Shown here in pieces: positions 49,985 to 63,505 of a stretch of 64,000 bases of DNA. A program made the translations under genes and the position numbers. The DNA comes from Paramacrobiotus metropolitanus (taxonomy: Eukaryota > Tardigrada > Eutardigrada > Parachela > Macrobiotidae), in assembly GCF_019649055.1 (NCBI RefSeq), contig NW_026570332.1:248001-312000 (forward strand), written 5' to 3'. Within the stretch, counting starts at the first letter, position 1, and each line of letters opens with the position of its first letter. Under the pieces are notes generated by a model. The model had not been told where the DNA came from. It saw only the letters and a list, made by a program, of their open reading frames with translations, and ran no database searches.

Positions 49985-51909
49985 ATGGCATCCACTCCTG
50001 TTCTTGCGTACTGGGATATTCGCGGGGTGAGTAGAAAGTTTGTACAGGGCGTTGTAATGTTCTGCTTATTGGGTGGTGCTTACAGTTTGCAGAAAAAGCA
50101 TTGTTTATGTACTTGTTTTGTCGCACCTCGGTACGATACCATGCAAAACTGTTCTTGAAATTTAGCTGGCGAACCCGATTCGAATGCTGCTGGAGCACGT
50201 GGGAGTCAAGTATGAATTCAAGGTTTGGGACCACGAACCCGAAACCGGTAAAAATGCGTAATACTACGGCACATTATCTGAAACGTGGAACCAGGAAGAC
50301 GTCTCTTACCGGCTTTAAAATTCCTCCGGCTTGCTTACACACTTGAATAATTATTACCGTCATCAAAGCATTATCTCAGTTCTACCTTCTCAGATCGAAT
50401 CTTTATCCTCATATATATGTTTTGATTGTGAAACTATCTTGCCGCCGATGTCAACATTACTGGTTTTGCAGGATGGTTTGCTCAGAAGGACAAGCTGGAT
50501 ATCAAATTCCCAAACGTAAGGAATGCTTTTAAAAACAGAGACTTTCCGTTGCGTTACTAAGCACGTTACTACTACAGGTCTGGGGTAACAATTTCTTGAC
50601 AGTTTTGTGTAGCACTATTTTAAATCTGTTGAACGTAACGCCCATTCAAGGCAGTATTGAGATAGCTTGTTGCAAGAAATGCTTCCAGTTAATTGTTACT
50701 TGTAAAGTTGTACTACAATTATTTCGGCTATTGAGTTGTCCTTCAAACTTTGGGTCTCGTTTTTGTGTTTCTTTAAAACCTAGTTCTGATACTTTTTTAA
50801 AATATTTACCGCTGTTAATTTATTAATTTCCGCATCCGATAATTGTATTCTTCGGGTTTTAGTTGCCGTATTACATCGAAGGAGACAAAAAGTTCAGCCA
50901 GTCTGGCGCGATTATTAAATATTTAGCCCGCAAGCATGGGCTTGGTAAGTCATTTGGGCTAACATTTGCTGTTTCCCCGGCATACCTACAAACGTGCTTG
51001 CTTGTGCGATTGCTTGATTTTGTGGTTTGTGTGTTTTAGTTGCGAAAAATGAGGATGATTTGATCCAACAGGATATCGTGGATGGTTTACTGCAAGATTT
51101 CCGTAACCTTTGGTCATGGCTGGTATATGTTTCTAGCAATGATCTGGTAAGCGCTCACATAATTACCTCATTGCAGACTGGCAGTAGGTGTACACATTGT
51201 GCAGTAGCTGCAAATTTATAATTACAGTTAGGTAAAAGTAGTTGAACGTTTCTGAACAGGGTTTTTTAGTATTGATGTAATGTTAAACTGGTACATTCCG
51301 TAAAGAAATATAGTTTGAAAAGTTCAACAGAAATTAGGAAAGTTTAGGATTTTCGATGCTATCATAATATTTCCTCTATTTTAAAATCTGAAGAGAAGAA
51401 TAACTCTAACAATTTTCCTTTTCTGCAGTTAGGAAACTGACAAGCCCAGATATCATGCTCGTGTCGATCCGGTGATGAAGCAGCTGGACGAGATGTTGGA
51501 CAAACAAAAGTTTCTTGTCGGAGATTATCTCACTTATAACGATTTCATCTTCTTCGAGGTTAGCAACAAGCTTCACTTAAGGTTATTTCATGTGGTCGAA
51601 AACTGAGTGTTAGCCATTCAAGCCAGAGCGTAAACTTCTGATACCCTCGTTTTGAACAGATTCTGGATATCAACACCAAGCTCTTCCCGGACTTCTTGCA
51701 GCAATTTCCTAATCTGCAGAAATACCATGATCGCATCCAGGTTAGCAACGCTGCCCCGTTGATTAAGCACTGCTGTACTGTTCACGCCATATTATCGCGT
51801 CATGTGATTTTTTACCTGTCTGCAGCATTTGAAAGGTGTCCAGGAATATCTGCAGTCCGATCGTAATCCAAAAAAGATCAATGGATTCGTTGCCAAATGG
51901 GGAGGATAA
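49985..51909 (+). CDS. Glutathione S-transferase, Mu class
   Basis: Cytosolic enzyme conjugating glutathione to electrophiles. Exons: 49985-50026, 50166-50247, 50472-50515, 50863-50944, 51040-51146, 51433-51558, 51660-51740, 51826-51909; 215 aa, usual length for the class. The N-terminal thioredoxin-like domain has [18 protein letters not shown] with the catalytic Tyr at residue 9, the Mu-type [20 protein letters not shown] block, and [13 protein letters not shown], the glutathione-contacting segment. The C-terminal helical domain shows [18 protein letters not shown], matching the Mu pattern of a folding-capping box in helix 6. The acceptor of exon 6 is the second AG of GCAGTTAG; the first would bring a stop. 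Mu-class GSTs occur in vertebrates, molluscs, mites, crustaceans and tardigrade-like animals and are largely missing from insects. Confidence 0.95.
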
Positions 51910-54777
51910 ACGGTTGCTGGTGGATTTAGCGTTTTTATGCGTGCTTAACTGCATTATTTCACACGTGCAGTTATATTGTCCTAACGCACTGATTACGGAC
52001 ATATTGTATGCAGCACCACGTGAAATGCTTAATTTTTGATATTGTCTTGTCTTCCGCATAGTCGGTACTTGGAATTGTCAGTAGCTATAAGAAAGTACAG
52101 TAGCAATCACTAACTGTTATTTCTTTACAAGACTGATAGACGACATATTCCGTAAGTTTTTCGTTTTATCCGACGTACTCACAGTGCTGGATAGTGGATA
52201 TTAATTTTGTGTTATTAAGTCATATTATTCAACATTCGTTCAGTTTGTACGCTGTAAACCACCTCCGCGCCAATAACCAGCAATGGTTCATAAAAAATGA
52301 TATCAAATATACTTTTCAAGCGCTATATTGTTCCATTGTTCCATGTACGGACCAACAATTTTCCAGTACAGTACGGCTACTTACGTAATTATTGCATAGA
52401 TTTCTATTTTCTATATATACCGTAGTACATTTTTAAGTGATTTGATTCGGCATCGGTATAAGTACATGCTTAATTCATGTGCAGTCTCAATACGATCGCG
52501 AGCATTTCTTTCATCAGACTTGAGTAATTCTGATCTCTAAAATGAGGCATCATAAGTACTGGAGCGCGTTCACCGTAGTCTAAAAATTTGATGAAATAAC
52601 ACAGAAATGAGAAGCATATGCCATATTTTCCGAGCAATGCTTACAGATTTGGCGGTACTAATTATTTTTATCTTTGTATAAGAGCGGGGTTCAGCCCGGT
52701 GTATCGGGTAACTGGTAAAAACTGCGCCGTTGGGGAGTATGTTGTCTCTTTGAAAGCTTTCTTTATAATCCGAATAATTTGTAGAGTTGACCTTTACATT
52801 CTTGACAAAAATCCTTCACTTCAGCACTTGGTGCTGAACGATTACGGAACTAATTATAATGTAATCTGAACGCGTGCTATAAAAAAGTAAAGGGCACGGA
52901 GCCCGCAAGCAAGGCTTATCTAGCTACGAGTACTTCATTTGCTGATGCAGACCTGTCGCACGTTCGACTTAACAATAAGCTTTATTGCATTGATATTGGT
53001 GTATTTACTGCAACAACATTTGGGCTGGGTAGCTTCTCACCGCTTAGCGATGCAAAGCAGAAGATCTGTAGATGCATGTTACTTTAATATTCAGACATTT
53101 TCATTTACGGCAATTTTCCGTAAACATGTTTTGCTGGAAAAACGTAGTATATGGATACTGATGTTGGCAGACCAGGGTATAAATGGTTTGCAAAAAGCGA
53201 ACGGGATATAGCTGTAGAAGTACATAATTTGAGTAACGTAACCGCTCCTGTGAATCGAGATTCTGCCATAATGCGCAGCTGGTTTTTTAATTTTCACAAG
53301 AAAGCCCAAAGTGCTTATGAACCACTAGCGCAGGCGCAGTCCGTGAGTCGTGGAAATATGAGGTGGGAAAATTTTCAGCGGATCTTTATAGGCCTTCGCG
53401 TGCGTAGATTCATGAGCTTGCATCCAATAAGTGTCCTCTATACTTTGTCACTTCATAATGTAATTAATTAACAATGCTAGAGACGTCCGCATTACCCGCA
53501 AAAACATGTACTGATGCAGCGTCACATCGGCCCATTATTTCATAGTACGGTATTTAAAATCAAGAGCGTTTACGACTGGTTTGATGGTATCCATGCTGAC
53601 CATGCATGCCCAAACCTAAGCCAAAAATCTGTGTATTAGTTATGTACAGTTATATGATATACAATAATATTACGTAAACAGCGTTTGCGTATTTGTACAG
53701 CATTGCCGTACTCGAATTACGCACACAGATTTCTTAAAGAAAAGGGGAATGTCGCAAACAAATTGCGCTCTTTTCTCGACAGTGTACTTGAACGACCACA
53801 ATACATATTACTCAGTAGTCGCACGGCCAACCACGTCATTGTGGTGGTAAGCGTTACCGGGACCTGTCTGTTCACGTTTATCAATATTTAAACATTAATT
53901 TGTTAATATCCATAATCTTTCGGTCCTATATATAACCTGATGACATCCTTTTCGTACGAACTGCATATGACATTCGTGCAGCATCCTTCGACGTTTTATA
54001 GCTGGTAGCTGTCATTCCGTGCACGTTAGATGTCCCTTTCGATATACGTTTGCCGATAACAGCAAATTACCTTTTGAACGAAGAGAATAGAGATCAGCTT
54101 AAGTTGTATGAATTTTGACCAGAACGTGCAGTATCGGTGTGTAAGCAGTTGTCTGTATGACTCGAATTTTACGATGATTGTGCCTTTTCCGGCACGCCTA
54201 ATTGTTTATATCTGTAGCTAATGAGAAATTACTGCAATGCACGGCAACAATTAACTGCTCCAGCAAGGTTCATGTGTATTCTAATCATACAATTGCAAGG
54301 CATCCAAGCAAAATACCTCCTATACCTGCAAGCGCGCTGTCATAAGCTGGACACAACAGCAAATCAGCCTGATTGCAAGCCGAACCCATAAGCGTTTCCT
54401 GTATCATCTCTTGCATGATTATCTGGATAAGTCGCGTAAATGGATTTGCGTCGATGCATCACTCCCGTATTATATGAAAAGACTCACGTTGGCATCTCCG
54501 ACAGTGACTTATAGCGCTGGTTGTAGACAGTGGATAAATCGTCGTTAATGTACCACTTATCCTCCTAAAAATCCTCCAGCAATTTCGGGTTTCAGGCGAC
54601 TTGGACCTCTTTGCTGCATATGTATATTAAGTATTTTTCTATTGCATTATCCGACTTGATTTGACACGAAACAATGGGAATACCGGAACTACATCGCTAT
54701 ATTCAGTTTCATCTACTGAGCATACACGATTTTTGACTTGTGCTTCTTTTAAATCCTGACTTAGATATCGTGCCACC
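51910..54777. other. Intergenic, GST to neuropeptide gene
   Basis: 2.9 kb without a convincing gene. An ATG-led frame at 53151-53471 is the only candidate. An acceptor-like CTGACTTAG just before the neuropeptide ATG suggests that its 5' UTR exon lies somewhere in this stretch. Confidence 0.4.
53151..53471 (+). CDS. Weak candidate ORF, 106 aa
   Basis: ATG-led open frame with a mixed, protein-like composition (MDTDVGRPGYKWFAKSER, then NFHKKAQSAYEP and a basic FIGLRVRRF near the end) and a GTGAGT donor-like site at 53343 that could end an exon. No similarity recognised, no signal peptide, and chance ORFs of this size are expected in 64 kb. Confidence 0.15.
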   Translation: MDTDVGRPGYKWFAKSERDIAVEVHNLSNVTAPVNRDSAIMRSWFFNFHKKAQSAYEPLAQAQSVSRGNMRWENFQRIFIGLRVRRFMSLHPISVLYTLSLHNVIN

Positions 54778-55521
54778 ATGACCTTACATATCATGCTGAA
54801 AGCATGCCATCGAGCTGTATTCGTATTCTCTTTTTTAACGCCATTAATTGCCGCGGTGCATCCGTCATCGTCGGATGTGCCGTTATCACTGCTTATCGCT
54901 TTATCTCCCGAGCCCCAAAAATCCAATGATTTGTCGCTAATCAATGAAAATTCACAGCGACGGTATGGCGGACGGCTCATTTCTAGCGACACGATAATAC
55001 CTTATTCCGCGATCCAGGAGGATGAATCGGGCGAAGACAAGGAAGGAGTCAGCCAAGGTGCATCGGCGACTTATCCGCACATGGAAACAATAAACCGAGA
55101 AAGCAGTCCGGTGCTGCAGGTGTACAGCGGACAGCTACCGGCTTTGGGCGACACTGGACAAAGGTTACGCGAGTTGTCGATGCCGGTTGGTAAACGAGCT
55201 ATGGAAATAAGCCTAGAGTTAAGCCCGATTGCCGAAAATGCGGGAACTCCAGATGCTCCAGAAGGTAGCGAAGGCATAGTGCACACGTTTGCGCTGTCTC
55301 GGTGGTCAGCAACTCTGCCCAAAGGTCACGCTAGCAAGCGCAACCCGGAGCCAGTTATGAATGAAGACGGCAATACAGAATCAGGATTGACGCTATCCAT
55401 AACCAGCCCACTAGAGGTTCTGCGAGAGAAGATTCGGATTGACAATCAGAAGTTTAAACTAAAACAGCTGAGTCGCAAAAATAAATCCAACGCGAGATTT
55501 TTGAAAGATCTTGGGAGATGA
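54778..55521 (+). CDS. CRF/DH44-like diuretic hormone precursor
   Basis: Single coding exon, 247 aa, with a near-perfect start context (GCCACCATG) and a likely 5' UTR intron ending at CTGACTTAG just upstream. It begins with a signal peptide (about residues 11-26, FVFSFLTPLIAA). The product is a prohormone: dibasic KR at 187-188 and the very C-terminus GR* release a peptide of residues 189-245 whose last residue, Leu245, would be amidated by Gly246. The peptide core LTLSITSPLEVLREKIR matches the insect DH44 / vertebrate CRF pattern (LSI..PL.VLR), followed by a long basic amphipathic helix. Another site, GKR at 138-140, could release a second amidated fragment ending in MPV-amide. Members act through class B GPCRs in osmoregulation, feeding and stress. 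AATAAA at 55737-55742. The exact mature length is uncertain. Confidence 0.85.
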   Translation: MTLHIMLKACHRAVFVFSFLTPLIAAVHPSSSDVPLSLLIALSPEPQKSNDLSLINENSQRRYGGRLISSDTIIPYSAIQEDESGEDKEGVSQGASATYPHMETINRESSPVLQVYSGQLPALGDTGQRLRELSMPVGKRAMEISLELSPIAENAGTPDAPEGSEGIVHTFALSRWSATLPKGHASKRNPEPVMNEDGNTESGLTLSITSPLEVLREKIRIDNQKFKLKQLSRKNKSNARFLKDLGR

Positions 55522-56774
55522 TTGTAAATAATACAACTTTTTTTTGCAGCAACCATCTCATCAGATGCAATCATTTTTTCGACGAGCAATTTTCATGTAT
55601 ATGTCGAATATTGAGTCTATAACTTCTCTGGGTGATGTTTTTGAAAAATATTGATGATGCTTACATCTCTGTTTTGGCGTGTTTAGTTTTCTTGTTTCAA
55701 TCGGCAGTTTAGCGCTTTTATGAAAGATCGATAAGTAATAAAATAATAAATAACAAGTGTTCTCGAAAATTTTGTCACTTCAGCTCTTGTCTGCCAGATA
55801 AGCACGTATAAGTCTACGACCACTGATACAAAATTGTGGCAGAATATTACTGACCAAATCATAGTATAATGGTTCATGAGTCCAGATCAAGTGCCACTTC
55901 ACGGCACCGTCGACTCTGCGTCCAGCTGATAAATGACAAACTAAACACGCTGTTTCCCATTGCAGAAAACGTAAACGCATAATGTGAAGTTGGTGTTAAT
56001 TTCTTGACTTTTTCAGTTTCTGGTTTCTTCATCATTTATGAAGCTTGCATAATAAGGCTAACACTTAATTGCTGCCTTTTTTAAGCATTCACAAGAATCA
56101 TTGAATAATAAGTTGTTAATAAAATATTACCATACACGACTTTACCACGAATTTGTCTGCATTTACAGTCAGTAACGCCCTTAGCCTGGAAATACATCAG
56201 GTGAACTTTACAATTGGTAAGATTCCCTGCTCATACCCGCCAAGCGCCATAATTATCTAACCGGTAATTATTTTTTCAAAGAGCAAAGATGACCCAAAGG
56301 GTATAGATTACTGAATTACAGATACATGCTGCATACGGTATTTATATTATGTTTGTACTGCCGCACATGGGTTCTGAATTAGCGATCAAGCACATATTTA
56401 TAGGACGACCTCGGGACGAACATTTCGCTGGTAGAAAACAACCAATTCTCACAAAAGAGTATGATCACGGCGCAAAATCGTAACATTTTCTCATTAATAC
56501 GAAATGTGAATGCTATCCAGGTGCAAATGAAATCCTCTAAATTTAATCACATGGACAGCAGGATTGATGTTTCGTGTGTCTGTAAACAGCCTCATGTAAA
56601 CAAGCAACTGTCCCGTATTAAATCCATTCGGCGACATTTACGGCTAGTGAGTCAAACAAATCTGTGTTTCCTGATAATACTCGTACTTATTAAAGCGCAC
56701 ACCTCCGGAATTTTTGTGATCTTTATTTTCCCACTTTCACTCAAAATTTATACCCGAAACGTTTAGAGAACAAA
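55522..56774. other. 3' region of the neuropeptide gene, convergent with RpS5
   Basis: AT-rich, with no supported exon. It holds the AATAAA at 55737-55742 for the plus-strand gene. Confidence 0.45.
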
Positions 56775-56780
56775 TTTATT
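56775..56780 (-). terminator. Poly(A) signal abutting the RpS5 stop codon
   Basis: On the minus strand the sequence reads TAA-AATAAA: the hexamer begins at the base after the stop, implying a 3' UTR of only about 15-30 nt. Confidence 0.7.
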
Positions 56781-58767
<1,987 letters not shown>

Positions 58768-59475
58768 TCTGTAACAATACAGCAATCAGTTTATCTTCTC
58801 AAGTGTACCGTGTTATTTTTGATCGAAAATCCGCAGATTTGTGGAGGTCCCTATAGTTCTACCATTCACGAAGCAAGTCAATCGGTGCAAACGATCGGAA
58901 CCCAGCCTCAAACCCGAAGTATCGTTCGCATTGAATAATTTCCAACTCACCTTAGAGCATCAAGAGGAACAATCAATAAAACTAATAAAGTTGATAATGT
59001 TCAAACGAAGAAAAATGCCAAATTCCACCGCAAAATTCCTCGGTTCGTGATAGCGTGCAGTCCGCCGTGCACCGATTTCTATCGTGGATGGAGATGTGAC
59101 TCCAATTCAGTTTTGCGGAGCCGTAGAGGTGCAGGCATATTATACTCGGCCTTTAGCTATTTGAGGGTATGACTTCTATCAGCCAATCAAAATTAGAAAT
59201 ATGCTGCACTCAGAAAGCGCGAGTACAACGTACGTACGTACAACTTCCACATGCGCGAGCGCGCATTCAATGAGATACGTGATTTTTTAAAAATTTTTAA
59301 AAGGGTTTTCTTTTCTTTACGAATCAGTTTTCCATTGTTCAGATTATATTTTGCATGAATATCCGAGCGATTTAATTTGCTTTTTATTGGCAGTACAGCA
59401 GACATCTTCGAATCTCGAAGTGAAATTTATTGTTTGCTGCGTCCTGTGTCGAGTCGACTTGAACAAGAAATTACC
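58768..59475. promoter_or_regulatory. Bidirectional promoter region, RpS5 / SECp43
   Basis: 708 bp between the two divergent start codons. It must contain the RpS5 5' UTR exon and both promoters. No TATA box stands out. Confidence 0.5.
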
Positions 59476-61528
59476 ATGTCGACCAATGTGCTGTGGGTTG
59501 GAGATCTCGATCCTTTAATGGATGATTTATTTCTGCGCCGAGCTCTAGCGCAGTTTGCGGATCATGTCCTCAGTATCAAAATTATCAAGAACAAACAAAC
59601 TGGAGCTTCCCAAGGATATGGCTTTATAGGTACATGCTACTCTGCGTAAACAACCTGGTGACAGTGACATAGCTGGACTGGGAGATCTTATTTTAATTTG
59701 CCGTACCTTTCCGTTGTCCACATTGCTGACTGCACAACAAACTTTGGCAGTGAGGTGTTAGTGTGCGTCGTAATCGTGTTGCAGACAGGAAGCTGTAAAT
59801 TTTTACTTTGAATTTTTTGTGGTTATTTGCAGAATTCAGAGACGACGGAAGTGCTCTAAAGACGTTGCATTCCTTAAACGGCAAACCCATGCCCGGGACA
59901 GCACCTGTAAAAACGGCTTACTATGAAGCGTGTTTTTCGCAGTTCGAAAGGTTTTTTAGGTTTAATTTTTTTAAGATGTTTATTTTTCAGCCGAAACGAT
60001 GGAAGTTGAACATGGCTCATCAAGGCAGAGATAATCCTCTGCTACCAGACTTCGCCATTTTCATTGGAGATCTGGAATACAGCGTAGACGATCTGCAGTT
60101 ATTTAATTTTTTCAGTGCTAGATTTTCATCAGTGAAGTCAGCCAGAGGTTAGTTAGACTTCCTTTGGCTTGTGGCCGCTTCTTTAATTTTTTCGTGACAC
60201 TGTCATAACCTTCCTTCAGTAATATTTATGCCTTGTCATGGCTTGTGCAGTTCCAGTGCCTCTTTTTGGATCCTCGCATTGATTTAGAACAGGGAGTTTT
60301 TACTGGAGAATTTTTTGTTTTTAGTGGTTGTGGATGAGCATGGCGACAGTCGTGGTTATGGCTTCGTTAGGTTCGCTGATGAGAACGATCAGCAGCGAGC
60401 GCTGACCGAAATGCAGGGTGTCATCATCGGCACCAAGCCCATCCGCGTCAGTATTGCCGCGCCGAAAAAGTACGCAATGGTTATTGTTTCTCCGATATTG
60501 GTGATGGTTTTTGTCGCAGATAAACGCTTTGGTTGTGGGCTTCTGGCTTGTTTTGTGCTTGTACTGTGCACCTTTCCTTGTAAGACAGTGTGAAGCAAAG
60601 TTTTTGCAACCAGTCGATGAGTTGGAATGGAGTTGGGGTGAATAGGTGTGCTCCCCCTGGTTTGGTTTCTGATTGGGTTCGGTAAAATCCTTGCCAGTAT
60701 TACTCTGTTTTCTGCCTTTTGTATAATTCATTTTCACTTTGCAGTAAAATGGGCCAGACTCCGGAGCAGCAACAACAAATGACCTCGGAGCAGTTGACTA
60801 ATTACTACGCGTCCTATCTCCAGTATCATTCCTACTATCAACAGTGGCAGCAGCAGATGAACGTCAACTATGAACAGTATTACAAACAGTACTATCCTGG
60901 TTACTATGGAGCGCAGATGCCGGCCATGCCCGGAGTACCACCAGCAGCAGTTGCTGGATTTTCCTCTGTCACAGATGCCAGCATGCGGCCAGCGGCGCCC
61001 ACGCAACACGCACCTGTCCCTGCTGAAGATGCTCTTATACGTAAGATATTTACGTAATGTTTCTCCGTGAGATCCGTAATAATAAGTAACAGAAATTTTA
61101 AAGAGATTCAAAGTTTTGGCAGTAAATGCAGATCGAATGTTCAGACTTGGACGTTGGTTGATTTAGGCGCTACTTATATGTTTAGTCGTGCAATTTGGTA
61201 AATCTACGGTAACTTCGACAGTTTTTTAACAGAGTGCGTGCCACTGCATTCATATTGCGTTAATATAGTAAGTTGTGAAAACTTGTAATAGGTACTTGAA
61301 GTATCAGTAATCAAGCTGTTGTTTTCAGCGCACGATCAGAAAAAGATTGACACATCGATGAATAGCGCAAGGAGGTTTATTGAGAAAAGCAAGGTGAGCT
61401 TATGCTGCTTCGACGTTGTCCGTTCTGGTTACTTTTTAAGTGGAAAAATCATTTTATTATAGGAGTTTGATCGCACTTACGATGAAGTATGGTGGAAATA
61501 TCCGGCAGCCACATCGTTGTATGACTGA
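59476..61528 (+). CDS. TRNAU1AP: tRNA selenocysteine 1-associated protein 1 (SECp43)
   Basis: RNA-binding protein associated with tRNA-Sec and selenoprotein synthesis. Exons: 59476-59629, 59833-59906, 59991-60147, 60325-60469, 60745-61040, 61329-61393, 61463-61528; 318 aa. RRM1 (about residues 3-80) has RNP2 LWVGDL and RNP1 GYGFIEF. RRM2 (about 95-175) has RNP2 IFIGDL and RNP1 RGYGFVRF, followed by [14 protein letters not shown]. The domain order, the [18 protein letters not shown] linker and the Tyr/Gln-rich tail ([12 protein letters not shown]) match SECp43 of other animals. The C-terminus ends in a short Trp-containing block (YDEVWWKYP). It starts 708 bp from the oppositely transcribed RpS5. 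Confidence 0.93.
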
Positions 61529-62036
61529 GGAGGATAACAAGTTTTGCTGCTCCTGATTAACATTGCAGCCGGTAAAGGCGTTTTTTTGTTGTGAATCTTG
61601 TGATAGAATGACGCATTGTTTTGAGCTATCTTTACCGTTTTGCGCTTCTGGTTTCGTTCTCGACACTAATGTTGATAATACTGGATATTATCCCGATGAA
61701 ATCTAATCAATTTTAAATACCCACATTGCGGGTTGTTTTACACGCTCGCTGTAGTTTACAAAAATATGCCCAGTAGTAATGAACGTACAAATTTACAGTG
61801 AAATTCGAAAGGAAATTTTCCTATGCAGTATTTATTTTTGCAGTACGTATTCTGGCACGACTTCGTACAGAGCAAAGAAAAATGAAAAACCAGTTTCTGA
61901 GAGGAACTGAATGAACCGGAAGCCATTGATACAGAAACCACAGAAATAATTATCCAGAAAGAACAGTAAACACTGTTTACTAAACACGTTGCAAATCAGC
62001 GTTACTCGTCATCATCTCGTCAAAAATCTGTCACTT
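61529..62036. other. Convergent 3' region
   Basis: No coding exon seen; holds 3' UTR sequence of SECp43 and of the small minus-strand gene. Confidence 0.5.
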
Positions 62037-62370
62037 TTACGTGCGAATGTCGCAAAATTTATCGTACACGTAACCGGCAGTAAGATATCCTACTGCAGCT
62101 CCACATGCAATTCCCGCACCTCCAGCATGGATGACTCCCAGTGGTCCCGGGACCATTTCGCGTGCGGCCATCTTCGCGGTAATTATTCCTGCTAAATGCT
62201 AATCCACCACCGAATCCTCCGAAGAGTATTCCATCTGCCTGCGCTTTGATCTCGGATTGTTCGGAAAACTTGGCATTCACGACACCCATAACGATGCCAC
62301 CCACGTACCCTACAGCTGCACCGGCGACACCTCCGAGTCGGACCACAGCTGGATTCGCCAGCATTTTCAT
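62037..62370 (-). CDS. Small Gly/Ala-rich hydrophobic protein
   Basis: Two-exon model on the minus strand: 62370-62286 and 62191-62037, with a 94-nt GT-AG intron; 79 aa. It consists of two glycine-rich hydrophobic segments of membrane-hairpin type (RLGGVAGAAVGYVGGIVM and GGAGIACGAAVGYLTAGYVY) around a short charged stretch (TAKMAAREM), ending KFCDIRT. The ATG follows an acceptor (TTTTTTCAG, about 62402), so a 5' UTR exon probably lies upstream. Oddly, the intron itself reads in frame from exon 1 as plausible protein (NAKFSEQSEIKAQADGILFG and another Gly-rich run) until just before the acceptor, where one base breaks the frame. A longer protein with a frameshift or sequence error is the alternative. 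Family not recognised. Confidence 0.55.
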
Positions 62371-63505
62371 GGTTAATATTTTCTGCTGAAGATCCAATAC
62401 TGAAAAAAACGGTGTACAAGAACAGACGGTTGTCTTTAATCAGTTTAACGAATCTGCATTCTGCATCGATCGCAGCGAGATGATGCAATAATTAAGGTGA
62501 TGTCGATGGCAAATTTTTGTCTGTACTCTGTATACAAAAGGTGTACTTAGATCTAGGAGTGTAGAGTAACACTTTTCCAATTCCTCAAACCAGGCATTTC
62601 CATTCCAGTAATATTATGGGAGCTCGCTTAATTGTTAAATTGTTCCCTCACGCGCGAACTGGGACCGTTTTTTCCATTTAACCTTGCTGATTTCTTTTTT
62701 GCGGCGCTGTCCATTCCAGTTAAGCCGATTAAAGTATATGTATCGAGGCATACTCGTAGTCAGAGAAATTCATATCGTCCGGGCTTCTGTCAATCCTACC
62801 GGTGCCAGGAGTGAATGGTGCGATGGTTTCGAATGCGGCCTTCATATGACCTCGCATTAGTATTTCCGGTTCGAATGTTTGTTGCCGTTCCCATGTCTAG
62901 CCCGCAAGCACATGCGGTGACCGTTGCGATAACAAAGAGCCGCCTATTCTACGCCCCTCTGTTTTTAACACCGTTCTCTGACCACATCCACCCCGTTTGT
63001 CTCACATCTAGTAAAACTATATGACCATTAGGCGCTCCGTTTTCACCGCGAAATCCCAACCCAAAAATCGGCTAATAATTTTTGAAGAAATCTGAAATAC
63101 TTTAAAAGGAGAGAATTTAGCCGTGCACACAGCCAAACTCGTTCCCTAACCCCGTGCGCGCAGCTAGCCTGCTTTGAAGTGTATAGGACATGTTTTGTTT
63201 TAAAAGCAACCATGCTGTGGTTTCCAGTACATGCGTTTATTTAAGTTCAACTTTATTCACAATCACAGAGTTATATAAGTTTTCGCCGACTAACGAGATG
63301 AAAAACCCATACAATACGGTTGTAATAAAACAAATGCTGATATAAAAATAAAATTAAATCCCGCCACATTGCACGATTTTTGCATGCAGTAGCTAGGCAC
63401 ATCAGCTGCATAATGCGATACCAATAAAAAGTATCAAATACATATATAGATATAATATATAGGTATAATGAAGCTGAACATAGAATGTAACCGGCTGCAA
63501 GATAT
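62371..63505. other. Intergenic
   Basis: No supported gene. AT-rich tract with repeated TATA words at 63438-63470. It includes the 3' UTR of the NOX5-like gene; hexamers readable on the minus strand lie near 63236 and 63250. Confidence 0.4.
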
